Positions 54,231-60,846 of a stretch of DNA of 64,000 nt are shown piece by piece (the first letter of the stretch is position 1; each line of letters starts with the position of its first letter). Below the pieces are notes generated by a model that saw only the letters and a list, made by a program, of their open reading frames with translations, had not been told where the DNA came from and made no database searches. A program made the position numbers and the translations under genes. The DNA is from an uncultured Bacteroides sp. (GTDB lineage: Bacteria; Bacteroidota; Bacteroidia; Bacteroidales; Bacteroidaceae): NCBI GenBank assembly GCA_900552075.1, contig URYL01000003.1:154241-218240 (forward strand), in the 5' to 3' direction.

Positions 54231-56393
54231 ATGAATACAAGAATGAAAGCTACAATAATCAATATAATCACCTGCTGTTTGGTTCCATTGGCTGCTTTTA
54301 CCTCCTGTAAGGAAGATGAAGTGGCTGAAATGGAGCCCATGAATATGGAAAAGAGTATTTCTTTGGAAGAATATACCGGAGAAATATTAGATGTGGATTA
54401 TGAAATCTCCATCCCCCAATATGCCGATGTAGTAAATACAGAGACTGGTGTAGGCTCCAGAAGCCTTGCTGAAGATGCCGAGGAGAAGATTCACTTTGAT
54501 TATGCGAATATGAAAGACGTGTTTATACATGTCTGTCTGCAGAATGGAGACGATGTGTCTACCCGGAGCTTTAAAACTTTCTCCGCGAAGATTGAACCGA
54601 AAGCTGGAGGTTTCCAGGTGTTGGTCGATGACCCTTACATACGGCTGAAGAAAGGAGACTTGGCCGGAGACAATTGGAAAGTGTGCGCCATCATGGAAAC
54701 CCAGGAAAGAACCGAGGCGCAGAGAATGTTCAGCCAGAATAAGTACACCGCGACAATCAATACAAATACTTATTTCTCTCCAGACGGAAGTATTGTGAAA
54801 GATCATCTGACCTCGCTGACCACTCCCTTATACAGTCGGTATGTACCCGTGAGAAAAGAGAATGGGAAAGTATTCCTTGATCTCAATTTCAAGCCGTTGG
54901 GTACCATTATACGGATGAAGGTGACGAATCCGCTGGCCATTCCGGTGTATGTCAATAAGGTAAGGATCAAGAACCCGAACATCAAGTCGGGGCTTGCCCG
55001 TGTAGCTTTGGGAAACGAAAGCAACGGGATTCTTTCCTTTGATTTTTCGACTTCCAGTCGGGCAGGTGGGGATACTCCCAGCCGGTCTGAACGTGTGTTG
55101 TGGCCTAATAATGAGGTGTGCATCTGGAACATCAAGCCAGTCATGGTGGGAACAACGCCCGAAACCTTGTACTTGTGGTGCATTCCGGTATCGTCTGCTC
55201 CTGCAGTCAGCCAGATAGAGTTTGTGTATACTACCTCTCCTTCCAACGATGTCATGCTCAGGGACAGCATCATCCTTCCTCCCTCAGAACGGGCCGTGGA
55301 TTTGGAATCGGGGTATTTTTATCAGGTCAATGCCTCTTTGCCGGAATCGGATTTGATGATTACCGAGCTTCTTCATTTGAATCCATCCTGGTGGTATAAC
55401 TATACGGTGGTGGAAATCTACAATCCGACCAACAAGGAGATTGACATCCGTAATTATGGCTTGTGCCGAATGCTGTCGTGGGATAGCACTCTTCCTTTGC
55501 TGGTTGGAGAAGCGAATAGTTTTCCCAAGCCGTTCGACCAGGCATTGGTGCAGGATCTGTACGTGGAAGATTTCAGTCAGCCCGTGTATAGAGGAGACGG
55601 ACAAAAGGCGGATCTTTCCTATCAGAACAATAACCGTTTCTATGACATGTATGGCACCCATGTGAATAAAGGTCCCGGAAGATATATGTTGAGGCCGGGA
55701 AACACCATTGTGCTGGGAGCGGGACAGTTGCGCTATGAGCTTGCCAATAAATCATCCAGTTCACAATATTACTGGCCGACAGGTTCTCTTATGTACGATT
55801 CTCCCTATCTGGCCAATGCCGTAAAGATGGGACTTTGTCAATATGTTGTGGCCGTGGATAATGGGTCAGTAGCAAGTCAATATGTCAACGAACGCTATAT
55901 GAATACGGCCGGTGTATTGCAGCACGGCTCCCGGCAGGTGCTGGTATTGGTGAAGAAGACTGCTCAGAATCAAGGTTATGTGCCAGTCGACTGGCTGTAT
56001 TCTGCTTGTACTCCCAGTATTATGCAGCAGTTGCAGCAGAAGGCCCTTCCGGTATTTTCGGGAGGAATGAGTGGTGACTGGGTATTTGTGGCACGGAAAG
56101 AAGGCGTGATGTATCCCGTGGCAGAGAGGGATAATGAGGTCTTTCTGGATGAAAGCAAAAGCCACCTTCCGGTGGATGACGCGATTTATGACATGAGTCA
56201 TACGTATCAGTTTTATGACTGGGTGTATCGTTTTGGTATGGAGCCTCGGAGCTATCGGAGCGAGGTGAAATCGTTTATGACCCCTGGAACCCGGTTCTAT
56301 AATCAGGCGGTAGAGAATAATAATGTGTGGTTGACGGGTGCTTACAATGAAACTGGAAATTCTACCACACCGAACCCGACTATCGGGAAATAG
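54231..56393 (+). CDS. Large fimbrial-operon lipoprotein with a lamin-tail-like region (candidate tip adhesin)
   Basis: 720 residues. MNTRMKATIINIITCCLVPLAAFTSC then KEDEVAEME gives a lipoprotein with acidic residues after the Cys. The N-terminal half is beta-rich without clear motifs. Around residues 380-440, LMITELLHLNPSWWYNYTVVEIYNPTNKEIDIRNYGLCRML resembles the LTD (lamin-tail) pattern of a new-fact/identity beta sandwich, and RYMLRPGNTIVLGAGQLRYE fits the same domain. The C-terminus ends TTPNPTIGK. As the last and largest gene of the operon it may be the tip or a surface adhesin. Function is inferred from position. Confidence 0.6.
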   Translation: MNTRMKATIINIITCCLVPLAAFTSCKEDEVAEMEPMNMEKSISLEEYTGEILDVDYEISIPQYADVVNTETGVGSRSLAEDAEEKIHFDYANMKDVFIHVCLQNGDDVSTRSFKTFSAKIEPKAGGFQVLVDDPYIRLKKGDLAGDNWKVCAIMETQERTEAQRMFSQNKYTATINTNTYFSPDGSIVKDHLTSLTTPLYSRYVPVRKENGKVFLDLNFKPLGTIIRMKVTNPLAIPVYVNKVRIKNPNIKSGLARVALGNESNGILSFDFSTSSRAGGDTPSRSERVLWPNNEVCIWNIKPVMVGTTPETLYLWCIPVSSAPAVSQIEFVYTTSPSNDVMLRDSIILPPSERAVDLESGYFYQVNASLPESDLMITELLHLNPSWWYNYTVVEIYNPTNKEIDIRNYGLCRMLSWDSTLPLLVGEANSFPKPFDQALVQDLYVEDFSQPVYRGDGQKADLSYQNNNRFYDMYGTHVNKGPGRYMLRPGNTIVLGAGQLRYELANKSSSSQYYWPTGSLMYDSPYLANAVKMGLCQYVVAVDNGSVASQYVNERYMNTAGVLQHGSRQVLVLVKKTAQNQGYVPVDWLYSACTPSIMQQLQQKALPVFSGGMSGDWVFVARKEGVMYPVAERDNEVFLDESKSHLPVDDAIYDMSHTYQFYDWVYRFGMEPRSYRSEVKSFMTPGTRFYNQAVENNNVWLTGAYNETGNSTTPNPTIGK

Positions 56394-56454
56394 TGTCTGA
56401 AACCACCTTGTTGCTTTATTTTAATAGGTATATTTCATATGTTTTTGTTGGATG

Positions 56455-56495
56455 AGATTCCCCTGCGATGGCTCGTAAGGGGAATCTGTCTTTAT
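56455..56495 (+). terminator. Terminator after the fimbrial operon
   Basis: AGATTCCCCT at 56455-56464 pairs with AGGGGAATCT at 56478-56487, then a T-rich stretch follows. Confidence 0.75.
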
Positions 56496-56573
56496 TTTAG
56501 GAAGGAAGATTCTCGTCTTTATCCGGCAATGCTATGGGTATGTTCGGAAAAAGTGCAGACAGATTTACCTCGA

Positions 56574-56661
56574 CACGAACGTGACGAGGTCTTGTCACGG
56601 ACGTGATGAGGTCTCCGCACGAACGTGATGAGCAGTCGGCACGAACGTGTCGAGGTTTTTT
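56574..56661. repeat. Array of four 22-nt units with palindromic core CACGaaCGTG
   Basis: Units start at 56574, 56596, 56618 and 56640, exactly 22 nt apart, each beginning CACG-RA-CGTG followed by A/TYGAG. The bordering arms ACCTCGACACG before and CGTGTCGAGGT after make the ends of the array an inverted repeat. The last unit runs into TTTTTTT. The array lies after the fimbrial terminator and before the tRNA-like gene. The region 56496-56766 otherwise has nothing coding that I trust. Confidence 0.85.
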
Positions 56662-56766
56662 TGTAGGGGAGTTCTGAGAAACGCATCCAAGATCTTGACT
56701 AAAAATCGGACTATGCAGTTTCATAAAATAAATGAAGAGGAATTTTCTGTGGCAGGACCAGGACAT

Positions 56767-56796
56767 AAAAAAAGCAGCTACGGAATCCGTAACTGC
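56767..56796 (-). terminator. Terminator of the Met-type tRNA-like gene
   Basis: On the minus strand GCAGTTACGG and CCGTAGCTGC form a stem (one mismatch), followed by seven T residues, 14 nt after the tRNA 3' end. Confidence 0.8.
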
Positions 56797-56809
56797 CTGC
56801 AATTCATTG

Positions 56810-56915
56810 TGGACCAGCTTGGGCTTGAACCAAGGACCTCCAGATTATGAGTCTGTTGCTCTCTACGGCATAGAAAAGCTTCGCTTTCCTATGCAACCAA
56901 CTGAGCTACAAGCCC
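56810..56915 (-). tRNA. tRNA-Met-like gene (anticodon CAT) with a 27-nt hairpin inserted in the D-loop
   Basis: 106 nt. From the 5' end on the minus strand: GGGCTTG, TA, D-stem GCTC, loop AGTTGGTT, then a hairpin (56894-56868) of 12 bp with GAA loop, then CGTAGA and the closing D-stem GAGC. The anticodon loop is CTCATAA (CAT), the variable loop AGGTC, T-arm CTTGG-TTCAAGC-CCAAG, 3' acceptor CTGGTCC, discriminator A. The acceptor pairs poorly with GGGCTTG: four Watson-Crick, two G-U and one U-U. CAT could mean Met or lysidine-Ile. Promoter and terminator are present, so it is probably transcribed. A pseudogene or a specialised tRNA are both possible. Confidence 0.65.
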
Positions 56916-56963
56916 TTTGCACATCATTGCTAACAGGTTAATAAACTCTATTCGGAATGAATT

Positions 56964-56985
56964 AGTCAACAATCAGTCAACATTC
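56964..56985. repeat. Tandem 11-nt repeat in the tRNA leader
   Basis: AGTCAACAATC and AGTCAACATTC lie back to back (one mismatch), one helical turn each, between the promoter and the tRNA-like gene. They may be protein-binding sites, perhaps for a recombinase. Confidence 0.5.
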
Positions 56986-56995
56986 GTTCTTAATG

Positions 56996-57026
56996 CAAAG
57001 ATAGGTATTCTTGCAGGTTTATACAA
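56996..57026 (-). promoter_or_regulatory. Promoter of the tRNA-Met-like gene
   Basis: Minus-strand TTG (57026-57024), a 20-bp gap, then TATCTTTG (57003-56996). The start would be near 56989, giving a leader of about 74 nt. Confidence 0.7.
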
Positions 57027-57128
57027 TGATTATGGCTTATTGTTTGGTGGCTACATTTATTTTTCCTCTATATCAAGATAGAATAAGTTTATTGATAGGA
57101 TATTTATTCCAATGAGTGAATTTCGTCT

Positions 57129-57425
57129 TTATATCAGTATTCCTGTTTTGAGAATATCCGCATATAGAGGATTATTGGTGTCTTCTGTAAGTAGAACAGG
57201 CTCTATAAGATTGCTTATCTTACGTTTCAGCTTCCACAATAAAGGAGTATCTTCAAAATAATCATCGCTCATACGTTCTACCACAACAGCAATATCAATG
57301 TCGCTGTCTTCTGTATGGTTGCCTTTGCTGTATGAACCATAAAGGTAAAGAGCCTTTAAAGGCAACCGTTCTGCGACTGCCGCTTTATAGCGTTGTGCCA
57401 ATTTTATAGCTTGCTCTTTATCCAT
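57129..57425 (-). CDS. MNT-type minimal nucleotidyltransferase (antitoxin)
   Basis: 98 residues. The nucleotidyltransferase signature GSYSKGNHTEDSDIDIAVVVE carries the GSxxxG and SDID metal-binding residues. Paired with the HEPN gene that overlaps it by 22 nt upstream. In such two-gene modules the MNT protein AMPylates or otherwise blocks the HEPN toxin, an RNase. The start at 57425 lies within the end of the HEPN gene, so translation is probably coupled. The family assignment is from the motif; activity is not shown. Confidence 0.88.
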   Translation of the reverse strand: MDKEQAIKLAQRYKAAVAERLPLKALYLYGSYSKGNHTEDSDIDIAVVVERMSDDYFEDTPLLWKLKRKISNLIEPVLLTEDTNNPLYADILKTGILI

Positions 57426-57790
57426 ATTCTTAACTTATCAGTTTGTTCAATCAGTTTCTTGCAACGGTCGGCGGTCAGACTTTTCATCAATCGCTCCTTA
57501 TATGAGGGGTAACGTGCTTCTATGTTCAATGGTTCAAGTTCGTCTATGAAGTCAGTCTGTTCTTCTGACATGTCCTTATCCAAACCGCTTTTTTCCGCAA
57601 GTCTTGATAAACTATGAATTTTCAAAGGTGGTTCTTCCAACACATTACTCCAATATGCTTTCAGAATCTTCTCTATGGTTTGGTGACACATGAAAGCCAC
57701 ATAAAGGTAACGCTTGGTTTCAAGCATAGCCTTTGCCGTGTCAAAATCATAGTCTGACATCTCAATCCAATATGTTACTTTGTCATTCAT
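57404..57790 (-). CDS. HEPN-domain protein (toxin of a HEPN/MNT pair)
   Basis: 128 residues, all-helical. MNDKVTYWIEMSDYDFDTAKAMLETKRYLYVAFMCHQTIEKILKAYW is the standard HEPN opening, and LNIEARYPSYKERLM includes the ARYP-type motif seen in this group. I do not see the canonical Rx4-6H catalytic motif clearly, so RNase activity is unproven. It overlaps the MNT gene by 22 nt, forming a toxin-antitoxin-like pair in the accessory region. A -7 box lies at 57815-57822. Confidence 0.85.
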   Translation of the reverse strand: MNDKVTYWIEMSDYDFDTAKAMLETKRYLYVAFMCHQTIEKILKAYWSNVLEEPPLKIHSLSRLAEKSGLDKDMSEEQTDFIDELEPLNIEARYPSYKERLMKSLTADRCKKLIEQTDKLRIWIKSKL

Positions 57791-57814
57791 TGAACTTTAA
57801 TGTTGTATTAAATG

Positions 57815-57822
57815 CAAATATA
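57815..57822 (-). promoter_or_regulatory. -7 box for the HEPN/MNT pair
   Basis: Minus-strand TATATTTG, perfect TAnnTTTG, 24 bp before the HEPN start. Confidence 0.5.
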
Positions 57823-58037
57823 TAGAATTTCTGTAAGAAACTATCATTTGATATTGAAAAACAGACTTATAATGTTGTCATGTCTATAATTTATAAGTGG
57901 TACTTTTTTCTACTTCTCCCTATAAAACTGAATATCTTCAAAAAAAGTACTCTATATTTTCCATGTTTATTTTCAGCATATTCTACAACTCTTTTTAAGA
58001 GGAGCAGGAAGAAAAATTGGATGGATAAATATTTCGC

Positions 58038-58538
58038 TTACCAAAGTTTTAGTCCTTCCATTTCCTTTATAGCTTGCAGTATATCTTCTTTAGTCATGTC
58101 TATTGTTTCTCCCTCTATGCTGATAGAGCGAAATTCATAGCTTTCTACAATCTCTTTCTTTTCATCTACGTTACTATATATCCAACTGCTGAATACTCTA
58201 TCAGGCATATCAAGGAATGTGATTCTAATAAGCGCACCACCTAACAAATATGAGTTAATATCATAAACAACAAACTGCCCTTTTATCTGTTCTTTATAAG
58301 GGTCTAATGCTGGGTTACTGACAATACCCTTATTGTAATCATCCAAGTATTTACGCAAAGTACGAATATATTCATTATCCAACCAATCTCTTCTTTCCCA
58401 ACCATTAAAGCGGATTTCATTGAGTGTTTTCCGTTTTGTAATGGTATCGCCCACTTGTATAGTATTTTTTATTATTAAATTTTGCTCCACATTATGAGTA
58501 AACATAAATGAAGTTATAAACAAGATTAAAATTCTCAT
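58038..58538 (-). CDS. Small secreted protein of unknown function
   Basis: 166 residues with a signal-like N-terminus (MRILILFITSFMFTH) and a mature part with no motif I recognise; YDINSYLLGGALIRITFLDMPDRVFSSWIYSN is the most distinctive piece. It has few charged clusters and is AT-rich like its neighbours. It follows the membrane protein gene by 26 bp on the same strand, probably in an operon of three unknown genes. Confidence 0.55.
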   Translation of the reverse strand: MRILILFITSFMFTHNVEQNLIIKNTIQVGDTITKRKTLNEIRFNGWERRDWLDNEYIRTLRKYLDDYNKGIVSNPALDPYKEQIKGQFVVYDINSYLLGGALIRITFLDMPDRVFSSWIYSNVDEKKEIVESYEFRSISIEGETIDMTKEDILQAIKEMEGLKLW

Positions 58539-58564
58539 TCGTAATTTATTTTTTTGTAAGTCTT

Positions 58565-59275
58565 TTATTCACTATGCTTGCCATCTTGTGTAAATGTTTG
58601 CTCGTTGTAAAATAGATGCGGTTTTCCATTAACCCATACCCTTTTTACAAATATCTTTTCTCCGTCTTTTGTTGTCAGAATAATGCAAGTACTACAGCAA
58701 ATATGGTAATTGTATTCTTTAACAATTTTGCCGTCAGAAAAGGTTGCAGTATCGTTCTTTTCAAAAGCTAAAACAGGAAGGCAACAACTTAATTTACTGT
58801 CAACACCGTACCAACCGCCAATTAAATCATCATTGTCATTGGTTTTATTACATGTGTTATCTGTTTTCGTTATGTCTTTCTGTTTCTTAAATAAATTATA
58901 AGTCCACATAAAAACGCTTAACGCCCATCCACAAATAAATACAATTATCAATTTTTCTTTTTCCCCAATTATTACATGATGCCTGTTTACCGTATCATAT
59001 GCACCGGAATTTATTAAATATAAACAATATAGAGAAAATGTTACTCCTATTAAAACTCCGGCTGATATGCCTAATGAGTTACCAACATTTTCATTTAATT
59101 GATTTGCTGATACAATTAAAAGGTAGGTAATAATTGTAATGCAGATGTACGGTGATAATGTTGTATTTCCTTTTAATATGATGGCTATCATATGAGCCAT
59201 TATAAAAAATACAATGGTTGGAATGGCTAATGCTATGAGGAATAATAAAACCTTAGATTTTATAACAGAGTTCAT
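58565..59275 (-). CDS. Membrane protein of unknown function
   Basis: 236 residues. The first ~130 hold four hydrophobic segments (for example VLLFLIALAIPTIVFFIMAHMIAIIL and SLGISAGVLIGVTFSLYCLYLI). The C-terminal part is soluble, with YGVDSKLSCCLPVLAF and YHICCSTCIILTT containing several cysteines, then VWVNGKPHLFYNEQTF. It lies between the zinc-ribbon gene and the secreted protein gene. No family recognised. Confidence 0.55.
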   Translation of the reverse strand: MNSVIKSKVLLFLIALAIPTIVFFIMAHMIAIILKGNTTLSPYICITIITYLLIVSANQLNENVGNSLGISAGVLIGVTFSLYCLYLINSGAYDTVNRHHVIIGEKEKLIIVFICGWALSVFMWTYNLFKKQKDITKTDNTCNKTNDNDDLIGGWYGVDSKLSCCLPVLAFEKNDTATFSDGKIVKEYNYHICCSTCIILTTKDGEKIFVKRVWVNGKPHLFYNEQTFTQDGKHSE

Positions 59276-59289
59276 ACTTAACTTCTTTT

Positions 59290-59505
59290 TTATAATGGGT
59301 TGTTGTTAAATTCATATCCACACTTTGGACATTTGTAGTCATATACGGGTGCGCCGCCTGTTCCTTTCCAAACTAAATTGGTGACTTTGGGAGTGCAAGG
59401 GTAGTGACCACAACGCGGACAACTTTTAGAATGGTGTTTGTTCCTGCGTTGTTTAGCATATATAGCTATGCCGACCAAGAAAATTATGCCTATAAGTAAT
59501 TCCAT
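59290..59505 (-). CDS. Small membrane-anchored zinc-ribbon protein
   Basis: 71 residues. One N-terminal transmembrane helix (LLIGIIFLVGIAIYA), then a basic stretch and two CxxC knuckles: CPRCGHYPC and CPKCGY, together a zinc-ribbon-like fold. It ends EFNNNPL. First gene of the three-gene set, directly downstream of the structured RNA region. No function is assignable. Confidence 0.6.
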   Translation of the reverse strand: MELLIGIIFLVGIAIYAKQRRNKHHSKSCPRCGHYPCTPKVTNLVWKGTGGAPVYDYKCPKCGYEFNNNPL

Positions 59506-59567
59506 ATTTGCTGTGTTTGAACGATTTATGATGTTAATGAATAGTCCAAAAGTTAGAATTTAGACAA

Positions 59568-59794
59568 TAAAAAAACGTGGACTTAAAACTTCGTCTACGT
59601 TCTCTAAGGTATCGCCAAACACCATGTACACATATACGAGTAAAAGCCCACGCCATAGGCATGAGCATCAACTTTTTACTCTTGTGTACTTCTTCAAATT
59701 GGCGATTTTTAGAGAACAAGAATAAAGCTAACGCTTCTTTATCTTTATGTCTTATAATCTGTTAATGTTACATAGGCTGTTCTTCTTTCAATTA
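59568..59794 (-). ncRNA. Candidate autonomous structured small RNA
   Basis: Minus strand, about 225 nt. A rod-like hairpin spans 59599-59717: 9-bp stem GTTCTCTAA/TTAGAGAAC, 8-bp ATCGCCAA/TTGGCGAT, 7-bp GTACACA/TGTGTAC and 8-bp GAGTAAAA/TTTTACTC, all perfect. A second hairpin ACGTAGAC/GTCCACGT (one mismatch) at 59575-59600 is followed by seven T residues. A consensus promoter is at 59800-59829. Reading frames across it lack ATG starts. It fits a regulatory RNA of the accessory element; it is not one I recognise. Confidence 0.6.
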
Positions 59795-59799
59795 TGCTC

Positions 59800-59829
59800 C
59801 AAAATTACAAAAAACACTTGTAAACACAA
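59800..59829 (-). promoter_or_regulatory. Promoter of the small RNA
   Basis: Minus-strand TTG (59829-59827), a 19-bp gap, then TAATTTTG (59807-59800): both elements at the expected spacing. Confidence 0.65.
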
Positions 59830-59924
59830 TAGGAACAGCATACTAAAGTGTAAATCAAAGAGGTAGAAAATTCATTCATGCCCATATAAAAGCAATATTT
59901 CTGAATTTCCTACCTACTGAAAGA

Positions 59925-60518
59925 TTAAAAGCTAAGACAGTCGTATGTATTCAAAAGTTCTTCCTGCCTTAATCCAAGATACCTTTTTGTAATAGCAACA
60001 CTTGAATGATTGAAAAGCTCCATCAGCTTGACTAAAGCCAATTCAGCGTTTTCAGAGGATTCAAATACTTTTCTTCCAAATGTCTTTCTAAGCGAATGAG
60101 TGGAAAAGTGGTCTATCTTTAAATTGTACTTGCTTTTTAGCTCTTTAAGTACAATATTTACCCATTGGATAGAATAGACCTTGTTCTTACCTCTGCCTGA
60201 TAAAAAGCAAGGTTCATTCAAGTTTTGAATATCCAAAGCCGCATAACAATCTTTGATGTGTTTTTGAAACTCCCTGTTAATCCTCACTTCTCTACGCTTA
60301 TTTGTTTTCTTTTCAGTAATGGTAAACTTTGCATCATTACTTAGAAGCATATACCATGTAAGTTGTAATAGGTCAGAGATACGCAAACCAAAGAATATTC
60401 CGCATCCAACAAGCAGGCTTATTCTGTAATTCTTATCTCTGTATAGTTTCCTCACCAAGTTTGTAGCACTGTCCCATTGCAGGCAGTCGCTTGTTGTATA
60501 ACTGTTTTTCAGACTCAT
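59925..60518 (-). CDS. Minimal tyrosine recombinase (integrase catalytic domain)
   Basis: 197 residues, about half the usual length. It has the catalytic residues R46 in GLRISDL, a Lys near 70, H141-x-x-R144 in THSLRKTF, H171 and the nucleophile Y180 in SVAITKRYLGL. The N-terminal arm-binding and core-binding domains of typical integrases are absent or reduced to about 15 residues. It probably catalyses site-specific DNA recombination, perhaps with a partner. Downstream in the same strand are the structured RNA and the zinc-ribbon gene. The att sites cannot be located here. Confidence 0.87.
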   Translation of the reverse strand: MSLKNSYTTSDCLQWDSATNLVRKLYRDKNYRISLLVGCGIFFGLRISDLLQLTWYMLLSNDAKFTITEKKTNKRREVRINREFQKHIKDCYAALDIQNLNEPCFLSGRGKNKVYSIQWVNIVLKELKSKYNLKIDHFSTHSLRKTFGRKVFESSENAELALVKLMELFNHSSVAITKRYLGLRQEELLNTYDCLSF

Positions 60519-60623
60519 GCTGTTTCAATTTTATAGGTTTAGATATAAAAGTGAAAGTAAATTTGAAAACCATTTTGTAACTATTTGATTATCAAACCTC
60601 TTTCACTTCTATAAATTAGTGAA

Positions 60624-60776
60624 TCAATAAACGCATGAAATCAGAATGACCACTAACATAAATACTGCAACAGTTATTACAGGGTTGATGCAACAAAGCA
60701 GAATAAACAATATTGTAAATATGACAAATCCGCATCCAGCCTTTGTCATTGTGTCTTGATTCTCTTTTTTGTCCAT
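60624..60776 (-). CDS. 50-aa small membrane protein (not in longer ORF scans)
   Basis: The minus-strand ATG at 60776 gives a 50-residue frame: a polar N-terminus (MDKKENQDTMTKAGC), then two hydrophobic stretches (GFVIFTILFILLCC and VITVAVFMLVVILISCVY) separated by INP. It sits between the integrase and DUF3871 genes, after a terminator hairpin. Shortness makes the call uncertain, but the amphipathic pattern and ATG start are coherent. Confidence 0.45.
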   Translation of the reverse strand: MDKKENQDTMTKAGCGFVIFTILFILLCCINPVITVAVFMLVVILISCVY

Positions 60777-60798
60777 AACTTAGAATTTTAGATGTTCA

Positions 60799-60837
60799 TA
60801 AAAAAATGAGAGATACCCATTTCTGAATATCTCTCAT
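60799..60837 (-). terminator. Terminator after the DUF3871 gene
   Basis: ATGAGAGATA at 60806-60815 pairs perfectly with TATCTCTCAT at 60828-60837. On the minus strand a T-run follows, 10 bp after the DUF3871 stop. Confidence 0.85.
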
Positions 60838-60846
60838 TGTGTAAAA

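Noticed and set aside
56574..56661. CRISPR or phage attachment array
   Set aside because: Same reason; repeats run without spacers and lack a direct-repeat/spacer pattern.
56647..56850. 67-residue plus-strand ORF (ends LGLEPRTSRL)
   Set aside because: It is the antisense translation of the tRNA-like gene; this peptide is a common artefact of tRNA sequence.
56810..56915. Group I intron in a tRNA
   Set aside because: The insert is 27-33 nt, far too small for a group I intron, and lies in the D-loop, not the anticodon loop.
57880..58140. 86-residue plus-strand ORF
   Set aside because: Overlaps the secreted-protein gene in antisense, AT-rich and without protein-like pattern.
59599..59717. MITE or transposon end
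   Set aside because: Stems are nested along one rod with a promoter and T-run, without target-site duplication or terminal repeats of an IS.
59534..59719. 61-residue minus-strand ORF across the structured RNA
   Set aside because: It begins with TTG, not ATG, covers the long hairpin, and has no known motif; RNA structure explains it better.
59577..59765. 62-residue plus-strand ORF across the same region
   Set aside because: It starts with GTG on the strand opposite to the promoter and has no support.
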